Assembly: GCA_018241225.1 (NCBI GenBank)
Contig: JAFEEG010000003.1
Span: 1 to 64,000, forward strand
Direction: 5' to 3'
Source of the DNA: Pseudomonadota bacterium
Lineage (GTDB): Bacteria; Pseudomonadota; Gammaproteobacteria; Burkholderiales; Burkholderiaceae_C
Length of the DNA stretch: 64,000 nucleotides
Shown here piece after piece: positions 16,927 through 30,584 of this stretch. Numbering within the stretch: position 1 is the first letter of the stretch; every line of letters starts with the position of its first letter. The translations under genes were made by a program, and so were the position numbers. The notes under the pieces were generated by a model. The model was not told the origin of the DNA. It ran no database searches and saw only the letters and a list, made by a program, of their open reading frames with translations.

Positions 16927-17967
16927 ATGGCCACCATCAAGGACGTTGCACTGCGCGCGGGGGTGTCGGTCACCACCGTGTCGCACGTCGTCAACGAAAC
17001 ACGCCACGTCAGCCCCGAGGGGCGTGAACGGGTCAACGCCGCCATCCGCGAGTTGCGCTACGTGCCCAGCCAGGTGGCGCGCAGCCTCAAGAGCAACAGC
17101 ACGAGCACGCTGGGCATGCTCATTCCCAACAGCTCCAATCCCTACTTTGCCGAGATCGTGCGGGTGGTGGAAGACCGCTGCTTCGCCGCCGGCTATACGC
17201 TGGTGCTGTGCAACACCGACGACCTGCCGCAGCGCCAGGGTGTCTACCTGCAGGTGCTGGCGCAGCGGCGCATCGACGGGCTGATCGTCGTGTCCACCGG
17301 CAGCGACGAAACGCTCGCCAAGCAGTTGCATGGGCTGAAGATGCCCGTGGTGCTGCTCGACCGCGAGATCGACGACCCCGCATGCGACCTGGTGGAAACC
17401 GCCCACATGCAGGGCGCGCTGCTTGCGGTGCGCCACCTGCAGTCGCTGGGCCACCGCCGCGTGGCATGCATCGGCGGGCCGGCGGGCGTGGCGTCGAGCG
17501 AGCAGCGCGTGCAGGGCTGGCGGCTGGCGCTGGCCGAGTCCGGTGCCGCCCCCTCGTCGGACGACGATGCGCTGCTGTGGCGCGGCGGCTTCACCAGCCA
17601 GGGCGGCTACGAGGCCATGCACGCCATCCTGCGCACCGACAGCCGCCCGACGGCCGTATTCGTCTGCAACGACCTGATGGCCATCGGCGCCCTGCGCGCC
17701 GTGCATGAAGGCGGGCTGCGGGTGCCCGACGACATCTCCGTCATCGGCTTCGACGACATCGACCTGGCGGCCTACACCAGCCCGCCACTGACCACCGTGG
17801 CGCAGCCCAAGGAACACATCGGCGCACTGGCCGTGGACATGCTGCTCGAGCGCGTCGGCGGGCGACGCCGCGAGCCGCGCAAGGTCATGCTGCAGCCGGA
17901 ATTGCGCGTGCGTGCCACCACGGGCCGCGCGGCTTCCTCCAGCGAAATGAAAGGCCCTGCACGATGA
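16927..17967 (+). CDS. rbsR: LacI-family transcriptional regulator of the rbs operon
   Basis: A 346-residue LacI-family repressor. The N-terminal HTH is textbook (TIKDVALRAGVSVTTVSHVVN), with the hinge helix PSQVARSLKSN. A periplasmic-binding-like effector domain follows (LGMLIPNSSNPYFAEIV, FVCNDLMAIGALRAVHEGG, DDISVIGFDDIDLAAYTSPPLTTV). It lies inside the operon between rbsC and rbsK, and its last codon overlaps the rbsK start. The tandem GCAAACGTTTGC palindromes before rbsB are its probable target. Confidence 0.92.
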   Translation: MATIKDVALRAGVSVTTVSHVVNETRHVSPEGRERVNAAIRELRYVPSQVARSLKSNSTSTLGMLIPNSSNPYFAEIVRVVEDRCFAAGYTLVLCNTDDLPQRQGVYLQVLAQRRIDGLIVVSTGSDETLAKQLHGLKMPVVLLDREIDDPACDLVETAHMQGALLAVRHLQSLGHRRVACIGGPAGVASSEQRVQGWRLALAESGAAPSSDDDALLWRGGFTSQGGYEAMHAILRTDSRPTAVFVCNDLMAIGALRAVHEGGLRVPDDISVIGFDDIDLAAYTSPPLTTVAQPKEHIGALAVDMLLERVGGRRREPRKVMLQPELRVRATTGRAASSSEMKGPAR

Positions 17968-18932
17968 GCGACGACTCGATGGACTGGATGCAGGACGCAC
18001 CGCGCATCGTGGTGCTGGGCAGCCTCAACATGGACCTGGTGCTGCGCGTGCCGCATGCGCCCGATGCCGGCGAAACGCTCATGGGCCGATCGATTGCCCG
18101 CTCGGCCGGCGGCAAGGGTGGCAACCAGGCGGTGAGCTGCGCCAGGCAAGGCGCTGCCGTGCAGATGATGGGCTGCATCGGCGCCGACGCCGACGGCCGG
18201 GCACTGCGCGAAGCGCTCGAGCAAGACGGCATCGATACGCGCGCCGTGCGCGTGCAGTCCGACGAACCCACCGGCACCGCCCTCGTGATGGTGGACGACG
18301 CTGGTCAGAACCGCATCGTGGTGATCGCCGGCGCCAACGCGCAGGCACGCGCTTCCGAAGCCGAACTGACCGCGGCCCTCACCGGCGCGGCATTCCTGCT
18401 GATCCAGTTCGAGACCCCCATGGCCGAAGCCGTGCGCGCCATGCAGGTAGCCCGGCAGGTGGGTTGCAGGGTGTTGATGAACCCTTCGCCGGTGCACGCC
18501 GTGGACGATGCCTTGTGGCCGCTGGTCGACACGCTGGTCGTCAACGAGGTCGAGGCGGCCGAACTGAGCGGGCTGCCTGTGCGCCAGCCGCTGCAGGCCG
18601 CGGCCGCTGCCCGGGTGTTTCATGACCGTGGCGTGCCCCGGATCGTGGTCACCCTGGGTCATGCGGGCGCCGTGGCGCTCGATGCGGACGGTGCGCGCCA
18701 CCATCCTGCGCCTCGCATGGACGTGGTCGACACCACCGCGGCCGGCGATACCTTGACGGGTGCGCTCGCAGCCGAACTGGCGCGCGGCGCCACGCTCGAC
18801 CAGGCACTGGGCCAAGGCATTCGCGCCGCGGCACTGTGCGTGATGCAACTGGGCGCGCAGTCTTCCATCCCTTCGCGCGACGCGGTGTTGCACAGCGCCC
18901 CCGCGCCCATCTGGACCAGGTTGCCATCATGA
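17964..18932 (+). CDS. rbsK: ribokinase
   Basis: A 322-residue PfkB-family kinase that phosphorylates ribose at O5. Substrate and ATP motifs are visible: [10 protein letters not shown] near residue 17, GGKGGNQAV near residue 47, NPSPVH in the middle, [11 protein letters not shown], and the anion-hole/catalytic base motif [13 protein letters not shown] near residue 255. The start overlaps the rbsR stop (ATGA) and the stop overlaps rbsD (ATGA), so R-K-D are translated as a coupled block. Confidence 0.95.
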   Translation: MSDDSMDWMQDAPRIVVLGSLNMDLVLRVPHAPDAGETLMGRSIARSAGGKGGNQAVSCARQGAAVQMMGCIGADADGRALREALEQDGIDTRAVRVQSDEPTGTALVMVDDAGQNRIVVIAGANAQARASEAELTAALTGAAFLLIQFETPMAEAVRAMQVARQVGCRVLMNPSPVHAVDDALWPLVDTLVVNEVEAAELSGLPVRQPLQAAAAARVFHDRGVPRIVVTLGHAGAVALDADGARHHPAPRMDVVDTTAAGDTLTGALAAELARGATLDQALGQGIRAAALCVMQLGAQSSIPSRDAVLHSAPAPIWTRLPS

Positions 18933-19324
18933 AACGCACGCCGCTGCTGCACGCCGAGCTCTCCCAGGTCATCGCGGCGCTGGGGCACGGCGACACGCTG
19001 CTCATCGGCGACGCGGGCATGCCGGTGCCGGCGGGGCCCAGGCGAATCGATCTCGCGTTGACGCCCGGTATTCCATCGGTGGCAGACGTGCTCAAGACCG
19101 TGCTGCAAGAGATGCAAGTGGAGCGCGCCGTGATCGCCAGCGAGGCGCTCCAGCGCAATGGCGGGCGCCTGCCCGACTGGTGCGCCAGCCTGTCTGGCCC
19201 CGCGCCGCAGGCCGTGTCGCACGAAGAACTCAAGCGGCTGAGTGCCAGCGCCAAGGCCGTTGTGCGTACCGGCGAATTCACGCCCTACGCGAACATACTG
19301 CTGGTGGCTGGGGTCGTCTTCTAG
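18929..19324 (+). CDS. rbsD: D-ribose pyranase
   Basis: A 131-residue RbsD that interconverts beta-pyranose and beta-furanose ribose before phosphorylation. The N-terminus [22 protein letters not shown] contains the catalytic His, followed by [13 protein letters not shown] with the Asp. The C-terminus ends [19 protein letters not shown], as in the family. The start is set by the rbsK overlap. The stop lies only two bases from the convergent antitoxin stop, with no terminator between. Confidence 0.95.
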   Translation: MKRTPLLHAELSQVIAALGHGDTLLIGDAGMPVPAGPRRIDLALTPGIPSVADVLKTVLQEMQVERAVIASEALQRNGGRLPDWCASLSGPAPQAVSHEELKRLSASAKAVVRTGEFTPYANILLVAGVVF

Positions 19325-19326
19325 GC

Positions 19327-19623
19327 TCAGGTGTGCGCCGGCTCGATGGTGAGCTTCAGACCAAGCGCGCGCACAACCTTGAACAGCGTGTCGCTGCTGG
19401 GCGCACGCTCGCCCGAAAGACTTTTGTAGAGGCTCTCGCGCGAGAGACCTGTCTCGATCGCAAGCTGCGCCATGCCTCGCGCGCGAGCGATTGCCCCCAG
19501 CGCTCCGGCAAGCTCCGCAGGGTCGCCTTCTTCAAGCACCTGACTCAGGTACTCGGCCACGTCCTCCTCGCTTTCGAGGTAGTTGGCAACGTCAAAAGGA
19601 CGGGTCTTGATCTTCTTGCTCAT
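19327..19623 (-). CDS. HigA-like addiction-module antitoxin (XRE)
   Basis: A 98-residue antitoxin of the family usually called addiction-module antidote protein, partner of RelE/ParE-type killer proteins. The N-terminal toxin-binding arm (KIKTRPFDVANYLESEEDVAEYLSQVLEEGDPAE) is followed by an XRE helix-turn-helix (GMAQLAIETGLSRESLYKSLSGERAPSSDTLFKVVRALGLKL). The gene is complete. Its start lies inside the 3' end of the damaged toxin gene upstream, so it now looks like an orphan antitoxin under an intact operator. Confidence 0.9.
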   Translation of the reverse strand: MSKKIKTRPFDVANYLESEEDVAEYLSQVLEEGDPAELAGALGAIARARGMAQLAIETGLSRESLYKSLSGERAPSSDTLFKVVRALGLKLTIEPAHT

Positions 19624-19817
19624 TTCGCAACTCCAGAGCCAGCTTCTTGGCTCGTTCTATGTCGCGCTGCTGGCCGGACTTGTTGCCTCCGCCCAGCATG
19701 ACGATGATGGTCGCCCCCTGCTTGATGTAATACATGCGCCAGCCTGAAGCGAGTTGACCGGTCTTTTAGGCCGCCCAGCCACGCAGCAAACCCATCGGTT
19801 TCGATTACGGTCGTCAC
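19592..19817 (-). pseudogene. RelE/ParE-type toxin with internal deletion
   Basis: A GTG-started frame at 19817 gives the toxin N-terminus TVIETDGFAAWLGGLKDR, typical of the addiction-module killer protein family. The C-terminal part appears in a different frame from about 19755 (SGWRMYYIKQG, IIVMLGGGNKSGQQRDIERAKKLALEL), ending at 19592. Intact members have about 35 residues between these blocks (the GNPGDVKPVGEGVSELR region), and these are absent. An internal deletion with frame change has therefore removed the core of the toxin. An assembly error is possible, but it would have to drop about 100 bases. Confidence 0.8.
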
Positions 19818-19824
19818 CGCAGTA

Positions 19825-19844
19825 TTGTAGCCGCATGGCTACAA
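19825..19844 (-). promoter_or_regulatory. toxin-antitoxin operator and promoter
   Basis: Perfect 8-bp arms TTGTAGCC/GGCTACAA flank a 4-bp spacer. On the minus strand the right arm contains TACAAT, a good -10 box, ending 6 bp before the toxin GTG, which would make the mRNA nearly leaderless. Such a palindrome overlapping -10 is the usual arrangement for autorepression by HigA-type antitoxins. Confidence 0.75.
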
Positions 19845-19867
19845 GATGGTCGACCCGATGCTGTTGG

Positions 19868-20626
19868 TCAGGACTTCTTCGTCGCTACGCGCCGGGTTCG
19901 CGCTCGCGGTGCTGCTGCGCCATCCGCCGCAGAACCCCGCCGCGAGACCTGCGCCCCGGCCGGCAACCCCGCCGCCCGCCCATTCGGCACCCCCTCGCGC
20001 GCACTGCGCATGAAGCGGCTTTCGACCGAAGTCACGCCGACGATCCGCGCCAGCTGGCGGCTGATGCTGACGTACGCATGCCCAATGCGGCTGTCGAAAT
20101 AGAGCGAATCGCCGCGCTCCAGGCGCACCACCTCGCCCGTGTCGAAGTACACGTCGATGGTGCCCGAGAGCACATACGCAAACTCCTCGCCCTCGTGCCG
20201 TGCAAAGTCCTCGGGGCCTTCGACGCGGCGCGCATGCACCGTGCCCACCACCGGACTCATGAGCTTGCCGGTCGCGTTCGTGCCCAGGAACTCGTAGGCA
20301 AAAGACAAGCCGCGGTAGACCACGCCCTGCCCTGAGCGCGTCACCACAGGCGCGTCCAGCGCTGCCGTCTTCACGCCCTCGCCGGCGAACATGGCGTTCA
20401 TGTCCATCTTCAACGCATGCCCCAGGGCTGCGAAGTTCTCGTAGCCCAGGGCGAGCTGTCCGCGCTCGGCGCGCGAGATGGTCGGGACCGAGACACCCGA
20501 GAGCTCCGACAACTGCTGCAGCGTCCAGCCAAATCCCTTGCGGGCGCTGCGCAACCGACGGCCGAAGGTCTCCCGGTCCAGCGACTGCACCGCGGGCAGC
20601 CCCTGCTCGCTCGCGTGCGATTTCAT
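19868..20626 (-). CDS. XRE-family regulator with C-terminal cupin
   Basis: A 252-residue regulator. An XRE helix-turn-helix at about residues 20-75 (FGRRLRSARKGFGWTLQQLSELSGVSVPTISRAERG) is joined to a cupin_2 fold at about 150-220 (HEGEEFAYVLSGTIDVYFD, GDSLYFDSRIGHAY). The tail is basic and Ala/Arg-rich. This class typically controls amino-acid or polyamine catabolic genes encoded next to it, with the cupin sensing a small molecule. It is divergent from the 20899-30952 operon, and the shared region holds three copies of one palindrome. GAGGAT precedes the start at 20626. Confidence 0.9.
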   Translation of the reverse strand: MKSHASEQGLPAVQSLDRETFGRRLRSARKGFGWTLQQLSELSGVSVPTISRAERGQLALGYENFAALGHALKMDMNAMFAGEGVKTAALDAPVVTRSGQGVVYRGLSFAYEFLGTNATGKLMSPVVGTVHARRVEGPEDFARHEGEEFAYVLSGTIDVYFDTGEVVRLERGDSLYFDSRIGHAYVSISRQLARIVGVTSVESRFMRSAREGVPNGRAAGLPAGAQVSRRGSAADGAAAPRARTRRVATKKS

Positions 20627-20667
20627 GCGTTCATCCTCATTGCTCCTGCATTGCCCTCGGTGCCTGA

Positions 20668-22056
<1,389 letters not shown>

Positions 22057-22092
22057 GACCCACGCCACAACTTGCCACAGGAGCCTTCTTCC

Positions 22093-23547
22093 ATGCGCAT
22101 CTTCAGTGCCTCCCTCGCCACCGAAACCAACACCTTCGGCCCCATGCCCACCGGCCTGGCCTCGTTCCGTGAACGCGGCTACTTTCCGGCGGGCCAGCAT
22201 CCGGACAACCTGACGCTGTTCTCCGGTCCGCTGTGGGCTGCGCGCGTGCGCGGCAAGGACCAGGGCTGGACGCTCATCGAAGGCATGGTGGCCGCGGCAC
22301 AGCCCAGCGGCATCACCACGCGCCACGCCTACGAGTCATTGCGCGAAGAACTGCTGGCCGACCTGAAGGCCGCATTGCCGGTGGACGTGGTGCTGCTGGG
22401 CCTGCACGGCGCCATGGTGGCCGACGGCTACGACGACTGCGAAGGCGACCTCCTGCAGCGCGTGCGCGCCATCGTCGGCCCCGACACGATCATCGGCGCC
22501 GAGCTCGATCCGCACTGCCACGTCACCCCCGAGATGGTGGACAACGCCAACGTGCTCATCACCTTCAAGGAGTATCCGCACACCGACGTGCTCGAACGCG
22601 GGCTGGAGCTGGTCGACCTGTGCGTGGCCGCCGCGCAGAAGAAGATCCGCCCGGTGGCCGCCGTGGTGGACACCGGCATCATCGTCACCGTCCACACCTC
22701 GCGCGACCCGGCTCGCAGCTTCGTGGCGCGCATGCAATCGCTCGAAGGCAAGGACGGCGTGCTCTCCATCTCGCTGGCCCATGGCTTCAGCTGGGGCGAC
22801 GTGCCCGGCATGGGCACCAAGATGCTGGTCTACACCGACGGCAACGCGCAGCAGGCGCAGGCCCTGGCCCGCCAGCTGGCTGATGAAGTGATTGCCATGC
22901 GCGACGCGCTCACGGTGCACTACCCCGACATCGACACCGCGCTGGACGAAGCCCTGGCCTTCAAGGGCGGCCCGGTGGTGATGGCCGATGGTGCCGACAA
23001 CCCCGGCGGCGGCGCGGCGAGCGATTCCACCTTCGTGCTGCAGCGCATGCTCGAGCGCGGCATCGACAGCGCCGCGCTGGGCCCGCTGTGGGACCCGATT
23101 GCCGTGCGCATCGCCTTCGAAGCCGGCGAAGGCGCGAAGCTGCAGATGCGCATCGGCGGCAAGATCAGCCCGCTGTCGGGCCAGCCGCTGGACCTGGACT
23201 GCACCGTCAAGGCGCTCAAGCGCGACCTGGTCATGACCGGCCTGGCCGGCACGCCCGTGCCCATGGGCGACTGCGCCCTGGTGGAAGCCGGCGGCATCGA
23301 GATCGTGCTCATCACGCTGCGCAACCAGGCCATGGGCACCGACCTGTTCACGCAGCTGGGCTGCGACCTGGCGGCCAAGCGGCTGATCGTGGTGAAGTCG
23401 TCGCAGCACTTCTACGCGTCCTTCTCCAAGGTGGGCAAGCACGTGATCTACGTGGCGGCGCCCGGCGCCGTGACGCTGGACCTGAGCACGCTGCCCTACC
23501 GGAAGATCCAGCGCCCCAAGTGGCCCATGGATGCGCTGCCCGCCTGA
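22093..23547 (+). CDS. M81 family metallopeptidase (MlrC-like)
   Basis: A 484-residue member of the MlrC family (peptidase family M81), first known from microcystin degradation. The N-terminus [20 protein letters not shown] is characteristic. Metal-binding candidates lie in [15 protein letters not shown] and [12 protein letters not shown], and the C-terminal domain has the hallmark [14 protein letters not shown]. The start ATG 22093 follows the oxidase by 36 bp; a longer frame from 22072 is less likely. MlrC homologues near peptide importers are thought to cleave short peptides, including ones with D-residues, but the substrate here is unknown. Confidence 0.9.
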   Translation: MRIFSASLATETNTFGPMPTGLASFRERGYFPAGQHPDNLTLFSGPLWAARVRGKDQGWTLIEGMVAAAQPSGITTRHAYESLREELLADLKAALPVDVVLLGLHGAMVADGYDDCEGDLLQRVRAIVGPDTIIGAELDPHCHVTPEMVDNANVLITFKEYPHTDVLERGLELVDLCVAAAQKKIRPVAAVVDTGIIVTVHTSRDPARSFVARMQSLEGKDGVLSISLAHGFSWGDVPGMGTKMLVYTDGNAQQAQALARQLADEVIAMRDALTVHYPDIDTALDEALAFKGGPVVMADGADNPGGGAASDSTFVLQRMLERGIDSAALGPLWDPIAVRIAFEAGEGAKLQMRIGGKISPLSGQPLDLDCTVKALKRDLVMTGLAGTPVPMGDCALVEAGGIEIVLITLRNQAMGTDLFTQLGCDLAAKRLIVVKSSQHFYASFSKVGKHVIYVAAPGAVTLDLSTLPYRKIQRPKWPMDALPA

Positions 23548-23589
23548 CACCACTTTTCCCTTCCTGTTCGACCTACCGGAGTTCCGACG

Positions 23590-25176
23590 ATGAAACGACG
23601 CACGCTCGCCGCCCTGGCCGCCTTCGGCGCCCTGACCCTGGCAAGCCTGGGCTTCACCGCCCAGGCCCAGACCCCGCCCAAGACGCTGCGCATGGTGGCG
23701 CATGCCGACCTGAAGATCCTCGACCCGACCTTCACCACCGCCTACATCTCGCGCAACTTCGGCTACATGGTCTACGACACGCTGTTCTCGCAGGACGCGA
23801 GCGGCAAGCCGCAACCGCAGATGGTCGAGAAGTTCACCCAGTCGCCCGATGGCAAGCAGTGGAGCTTCACGCTGCGCCCCGACCTGAAGTTCTCCGACGG
23901 CACCCCCGTCACCTCGGCCGACGCCATTGCCTCGCTGCTGCGCTGGACCGGTCGCGACAGCCTGGGCCGCGCCCTGGCGGCCAATGGCGCCGAATGGAAG
24001 GCTGTGGACGCACGCACCTTCACGCTGACGCTGGCCCAGCCCTTCGGCATGGTGCTCGACGCATTGGCCAAGCCCTCGGGCTACCCGGCCTTCATCCTGC
24101 CCGAGCGGCTGGCCAAGCTGCCCACCACGGCGCCCATGACCGAGGTACTGGGCTCCGGACCCTACGTCTTCAAGCGCGACGAATGGGTGCCCGGCAACAA
24201 GGCCGTGTTCGTGCGCAATGCGCAGTACGTGCCGCGCACCGAGCCGGCGAACGGCCTGGCCGGCAGCAAGAAGAGCAACTTCGATCGCGTCGAATGGCTC
24301 TACCTGCCCGACGCCAACAGCGCCGTGGCCGCCCTGCAGCGCGGCGAGGTCGACCTGCTCGAACAGCTGCCACCCGACTACATCGCGCCGCTGCGTGCCG
24401 ACAGCAACGTGAAGGTGGGCAGCTCCGGCGCCTACGAGGCCTTCCTGGTGCTCAACCACCTGCACGCGCCCTTCGACAACATCAAGGCGCGCCAGGCCTT
24501 CCAGATGGCGGTGAGCCAGGAGCGCTTTGTCGCGGCCATGGGCTATCCGGCCGACATGCGCAAGGCCTACTGCCACACCTTCTTCATCTGCGGCAGCCCC
24601 AACGACACCGGCGCGGGCTCGCAGCCCTGGGCCAAGGCCGACGTGGCCAAGGCCAAGGCACTGCTGGCCGAGTCGGGCTACAAGGGCGAGAAGGTGGTGC
24701 TGCTGGTGCCCACCGACATCACCTACCTCAACGCGCTGGCACTCATGGCCGCGCAGACGCTCAAGAGCATCGGCGTGAACGTGGACATGCAGTCCATGGA
24801 CTGGGCCTCCATCGGCGCGCGTCGCGCCAAGCGCGACGCACCTGCGGCCGGCGGCTGGAACGTGTACGTCACCGTGGCCGGCGAGTTCGACGCCAACTCG
24901 CCCATCACCAACGCCTATCTCAGCCCCGCCTGCGGCAACTCGCTGCCCGGCTGGCCCTGCGACAAGGAGCTGGACGCGCTGCGTGCCGCCTGGCTGCAGT
25001 CCACCGATGCCGCCACGCGCAAGCAGCGCCTGGACGCCTTCCAGACGCGCGCCTTCGATGCCGTGCCCTACATCAATGCCGGCCAGTACTCGGCCGCCTT
25101 CGCGGCGCGCGCCAACCTCAAGGGCGTGGACAAGCTCTGGGGTGGCATGCCCGTGGTCTGGGCACTGGACAAGTAA
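23590..25176 (+). CDS. peptide ABC transporter substrate-binding protein
   Basis: A 528-residue periplasmic SBP_bac_5 (DppA/OppA type) protein. The signal peptide ends TAQAQ. The family start motif [34 protein letters not shown] is at about residues 36-70, followed by [25 protein letters not shown]. It would capture a small peptide or peptide-like amide. It is encoded with both permeases and both ATPases in standard A-B-C-D-F order, 42 bp after the metallopeptidase gene. Confidence 0.93.
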   Translation: MKRRTLAALAAFGALTLASLGFTAQAQTPPKTLRMVAHADLKILDPTFTTAYISRNFGYMVYDTLFSQDASGKPQPQMVEKFTQSPDGKQWSFTLRPDLKFSDGTPVTSADAIASLLRWTGRDSLGRALAANGAEWKAVDARTFTLTLAQPFGMVLDALAKPSGYPAFILPERLAKLPTTAPMTEVLGSGPYVFKRDEWVPGNKAVFVRNAQYVPRTEPANGLAGSKKSNFDRVEWLYLPDANSAVAALQRGEVDLLEQLPPDYIAPLRADSNVKVGSSGAYEAFLVLNHLHAPFDNIKARQAFQMAVSQERFVAAMGYPADMRKAYCHTFFICGSPNDTGAGSQPWAKADVAKAKALLAESGYKGEKVVLLVPTDITYLNALALMAAQTLKSIGVNVDMQSMDWASIGARRAKRDAPAAGGWNVYVTVAGEFDANSPITNAYLSPACGNSLPGWPCDKELDALRAAWLQSTDAATRKQRLDAFQTRAFDAVPYINAGQYSAAFAARANLKGVDKLWGGMPVVWALDK

Positions 25177-25209
25177 GAACCCCGCAACGCGCCCCCACCT
25201 CGCACGACG

Positions 25210-26145
<936 letters not shown>

Positions 26146-27051
26146 ATGGGCACCGACATGTCTTCCCTTCCCATGGACAACAACGCCGCCGCGGCGGCCG
26201 AGGACGAAGCGCCCTTCGTGCCGCCCCGCTGGCGCTGGGCGCGCAAGCACCCGACGCTGATCATCGGTGCGCTGCTGCTGATCCTGGTGGCGGCCATCGC
26301 GCTGGCCGCGCCCTGGATCGCCACGCACGACCCGCAGGACATCGACCCGCTCACGCGCATGCAGCCGCCCTCGGCCGAGCATTGGCTGGGCACCGATGCG
26401 CTGGGGCGCGACGTGTTCAGTCGCGCCGTCTGGGGCGGGCGCGTCTCGCTGGTGGTGGGCATCAGCGTGGCCGTTGTCTCCACATTGCTGGGCGTGGTGC
26501 TGGGCCTGATGGCGGGCTTCGTGCGCCGCGTGGACGGCTTCATCATGCGCGTCATGGACGGGCTGATGGCCATCCCGGGCATCCTGCTGGCCATTGCGCT
26601 GATGGCGGTGACGCGAGCCAGCCTGACCACGGTGGTGGTGGCGATCATCGTTCCCGAAGTACCTCGCGTGGTGCGGCTGGTGCGCTCGCTGGCGCTCACG
26701 CTGCGCGAGCAGCTCTTCGTCGAGGCGGCCCATGCGGTGGGCACGCGCCTGCCGGTCATCCTGGTGCGCCACGTGCTGCCCAACATGGTGGCGCCGCTGG
26801 TGGTGCAGGCCACCTTCATCGCGGCTTCGGCGGTGCTGTACGAGGCAGCGCTGTCCTTCCTCGGCGTGGGCGTGCCACCCGTCACGCCCAGCTGGGGCAA
26901 CATGATGGCCGAGGGCCGCAACTTCGTGGCCGTGGCCTTCCACATCATTCTCTATCCCGGCCTGCTGCTGGCCGCCACTGTGCTGGCCATCAACCTGCTG
27001 GGCGATGGCCTGCGCGACGCGCTGGACCCCCGCCTGGCGCGGCAACTCTGA
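26146..27051 (+). CDS. peptide ABC transporter permease (DppC type)
   Basis: A 301-residue permease of the DppC/OppC class. The cytoplasmic leader is acidic and Ala-rich ([13 protein letters not shown]), then the first membrane segment and the family loop [27 protein letters not shown]. The EAA motif is [24 protein letters not shown], and the end is [12 protein letters not shown] second ATG at 26158 could also start translation. It forms the pore with the 25210 product. Confidence 0.94.
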   Translation: MGTDMSSLPMDNNAAAAAEDEAPFVPPRWRWARKHPTLIIGALLLILVAAIALAAPWIATHDPQDIDPLTRMQPPSAEHWLGTDALGRDVFSRAVWGGRVSLVVGISVAVVSTLLGVVLGLMAGFVRRVDGFIMRVMDGLMAIPGILLAIALMAVTRASLTTVVVAIIVPEVPRVVRLVRSLALTLREQLFVEAAHAVGTRLPVILVRHVLPNMVAPLVVQATFIAASAVLYEAALSFLGVGVPPVTPSWGNMMAEGRNFVAVAFHIILYPGLLLAATVLAINLLGDGLRDALDPRLARQL

Positions 27052-27059
27052 AGGCCGTG

Positions 27060-28087
<1,028 letters not shown>

Positions 28088-28091
<4 letters not shown>

Positions 28092-29077
28092 GCACCGACA
28101 ACAACAACACCCTGCTGCGCGTCGAAGACCTGCGCAAGCACTACACCGCGCCCCGCCGCTGGCTGGCCAAGGCACAGCCGGCGGTGCAGGCGGTGGACGG
28201 CGTGTCCTTTACCGTGGCCCGGGGCGAGACGCTGTCGCTGGTGGGCGAATCGGGCTGCGGCAAGACCACCACGGCCAAGTCGGTCATGCGGCTGATCGAG
28301 CCCACGGCGGGTACGGTGCAGTTGAACGGCGAAGACCTGCTCAAGCTCAGTCCCGGCCAGATGCGCGAGCGCCGCCGCGACGTGCAGATCATCTTCCAGG
28401 ACCCCTACGCCTCGCTCAGCCCGCGACTCACCGCCGGCGAGATCGTGGCCGAGCCGCTGCGCAACTTCGGCAAGCAGTCGGCCAGCGAGCGGCGCGAGCG
28501 CGTGCAGTGGCTGTTCGGCAAGGTGGGCCTGCGCCCCGAGGCCATCGACAAGTACCCGCACGAGTTCTCCGGCGGCCAGCGCCAGCGCCTGGGCATTGCC
28601 CGCGCGCTGGCCGTGCAGCCCAAGCTCATCATCTGCGACGAGCCGGTGTCGGCGCTGGACGTGTCGGTGCAGGCGCAAGTGGTCAACCTGCTGATGGACC
28701 TGCAGGCCGAGTTCGGCATTGCCTACCTGTTCGTGGCGCACGACCTCTCGGTGGTGCGCCACATCAGCCACCGCGTGGCCGTGATGTACCTGGGCCGCAT
28801 CGTCGAGCTGGCGGACCGCGACACGCTGTTCAGCGCGCCGCGCCACCCCTACACGCAGATCCTGCTGTCGGCGGTGCCGGTGCCCAACCCGCGCACGCCG
28901 GCCCAGCGCATGCTGCTGCAGGGCGATCCGCCCAGCCCGGCCAATCCGCCCTCGGGCTGCCGCTTCCATACCCGCTGCCCGCTGGCGCAGCCGGTGTGCA
29001 AGGAGCGCTCGCCCGAGCTTTCGACGCGCGAGACAAGCGGCACCGGCGAACACCGCGTGGCCTGCCACTTCCGCTGA
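28088..29077 (+). CDS. peptide ABC transporter ATPase (DppF type)
   Basis: A 329-residue second ATPase. Walker A is [10 protein letters not shown], the Q-loop [10 protein letters not shown], the signature FSGGQRQRL, Walker [11 protein letters not shown] and the switch His lies in VAHDLSVV. The C-terminal region [15 protein letters not shown] is the oligopeptide-transporter extension. It forms a heterodimer with the 27060 product. The start is fixed by the four-base overlap. Confidence 0.94.
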
Positions 29078-29114
29078 CGCGGCCTCGCGCCCCAGCCTGA
29101 ACCAGGAGACCTGC

Positions 29115-30584
29115 ATGACACCGACCCATCACGACCTGCTCATTCGCGGCGGCACCGTCATCGACGGCACCCGCGCTCCCCGCTTCGATGCCGACATCGC
29201 CATTCAGGGTGGCCGCATCTCGGCCATCGGCAACCTGGCCGGCCACAGCGCCGACACCGTCATCGAAGCCAAGGGCCGCATCGTCGCGCCGGGCTTCATC
29301 GACTCGCACACGCACGACGACCAGGCCGTGCTGTCGCAGGCGGCCATGCCCTTCAAGGTCTCGCAGGGCGTGACCACGGTGGTGGCCGGCAACTGCGGCA
29401 TCAGCGCCGCCCCGCTGCGCCCCGACATGGAACTGCCCATGCCGCTGAGCCTGATCGACACGCCGGCCGAAGGGCGCTTCACCACCTTCCGCGCCTACCT
29501 CGACGCACTGCGCACGCAGCCCTCGTCGGTGAACGTGGCAGCCATGGTGGGCCACTCCACCCTGCGCGCCGTCACCATGGGTTCGCTGGACCGCGAGGCC
29601 ACGCCGGAAGAAATTGCCGCCATGCAGGCACTGGTGGAAGAAGCCATGGAAGCCGGCGCCATCGGCCTGTCCACCGGCACCTTCTACCCGCCGGCCGTCA
29701 AGGCCACCACCGAGGAAATCATCGAGGTGTGCCGGCCGCTGAGCGCGCGCCAGGCCTTGTACGTGACGCACATGCGCGACGAGGCCGACCAGGTGATGCA
29801 GGCACTGGACGAGACATTCCGCATCGGCCGCGAGCTGGACGTGCCGGTGGTGGTGTCGCACCACAAGGTGCAGAGCCCGCAGAACTTCGGCAAGTCGCAA
29901 GTCACGCTGCCGCACATCCGCGAGGCGATGAAGAAGCAGCGCATCTGCCTGGACTGCTACCCCTACACCGCCGGCTCCACCATGATCCGCGCCGACCGCG
30001 GCATGCTCGACTGCCGCGTGCTCATTGCCGACAGCCAACCGCACCCCGAGTGCGCGGGCCGCGACCTGGACGACATCGCCCGCGAATGGGGCGTGGACCG
30101 GGTCGAGGCATCCAGGCGCCTGCAACCGGGCAGCGCCATCTATTTCATGATGGACGAGAACGACGTGCAGCGCATCCTGGCCTTCGAGGACACCATGATC
30201 GGCTCCGACGGCATTCCCGCCGGCGAGAAGCCGCATCCGCGCCTGTGGGGCACCTTTCCACGCGTGCTGGGCCACTACAGCCGCGACGTGGGCCTGTTCC
30301 CGCTGGAGACGGCCGTGTGGAAGATGACCGGCCTGACGGCCCGCAACTTCGGCCTGCACCAGCGCGGCACGCTGCAGCCGGGCCATCACGCCGACATCGT
30401 GGTGTTCGACGCCCAGACCATCCGCGACGCCGCCAGCTACGAAGACCCCAAGAAGCCCGCCGAGGGCATCGACGCCGTCATCGTCAACGGCGCCGTCACC
30501 TGGCAGCACGGCGCGCACACGGGTGCGCGCGGCGGCCAGGTCATCACCCGCCAACCGATCAGCCAAGACGGCCAGAACGCATGA
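29115..30584 (+). CDS. N-acyl-D-amino-acid deacylase (D-aminoacylase)
   Basis: A 489-residue amidohydrolase of the D-aminoacylase type, which removes the acyl group from N-acyl-D-amino acids. Metal ligands are visible: HTHDD at residues 65-69 and Cys94 in AGNCGIS (the bridging Cys of the family). VSHHKVQS and GSDGIP supply the remaining His and the catalytic Asp. The start ATG 29115 has AGGAGA upstream. Its stop overlaps ridA by four bases. Its presence is the main reason to think that the operon handles D-amino-acid derivatives. Confidence 0.93.
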   Translation: MTPTHHDLLIRGGTVIDGTRAPRFDADIAIQGGRISAIGNLAGHSADTVIEAKGRIVAPGFIDSHTHDDQAVLSQAAMPFKVSQGVTTVVAGNCGISAAPLRPDMELPMPLSLIDTPAEGRFTTFRAYLDALRTQPSSVNVAAMVGHSTLRAVTMGSLDREATPEEIAAMQALVEEAMEAGAIGLSTGTFYPPAVKATTEEIIEVCRPLSARQALYVTHMRDEADQVMQALDETFRIGRELDVPVVVSHHKVQSPQNFGKSQVTLPHIREAMKKQRICLDCYPYTAGSTMIRADRGMLDCRVLIADSQPHPECAGRDLDDIAREWGVDRVEASRRLQPGSAIYFMMDENDVQRILAFEDTMIGSDGIPAGEKPHPRLWGTFPRVLGHYSRDVGLFPLETAVWKMTGLTARNFGLHQRGTLQPGHHADIVVFDAQTIRDAASYEDPKKPAEGIDAVIVNGAVTWQHGAHTGARGGQVITRQPISQDGQNA

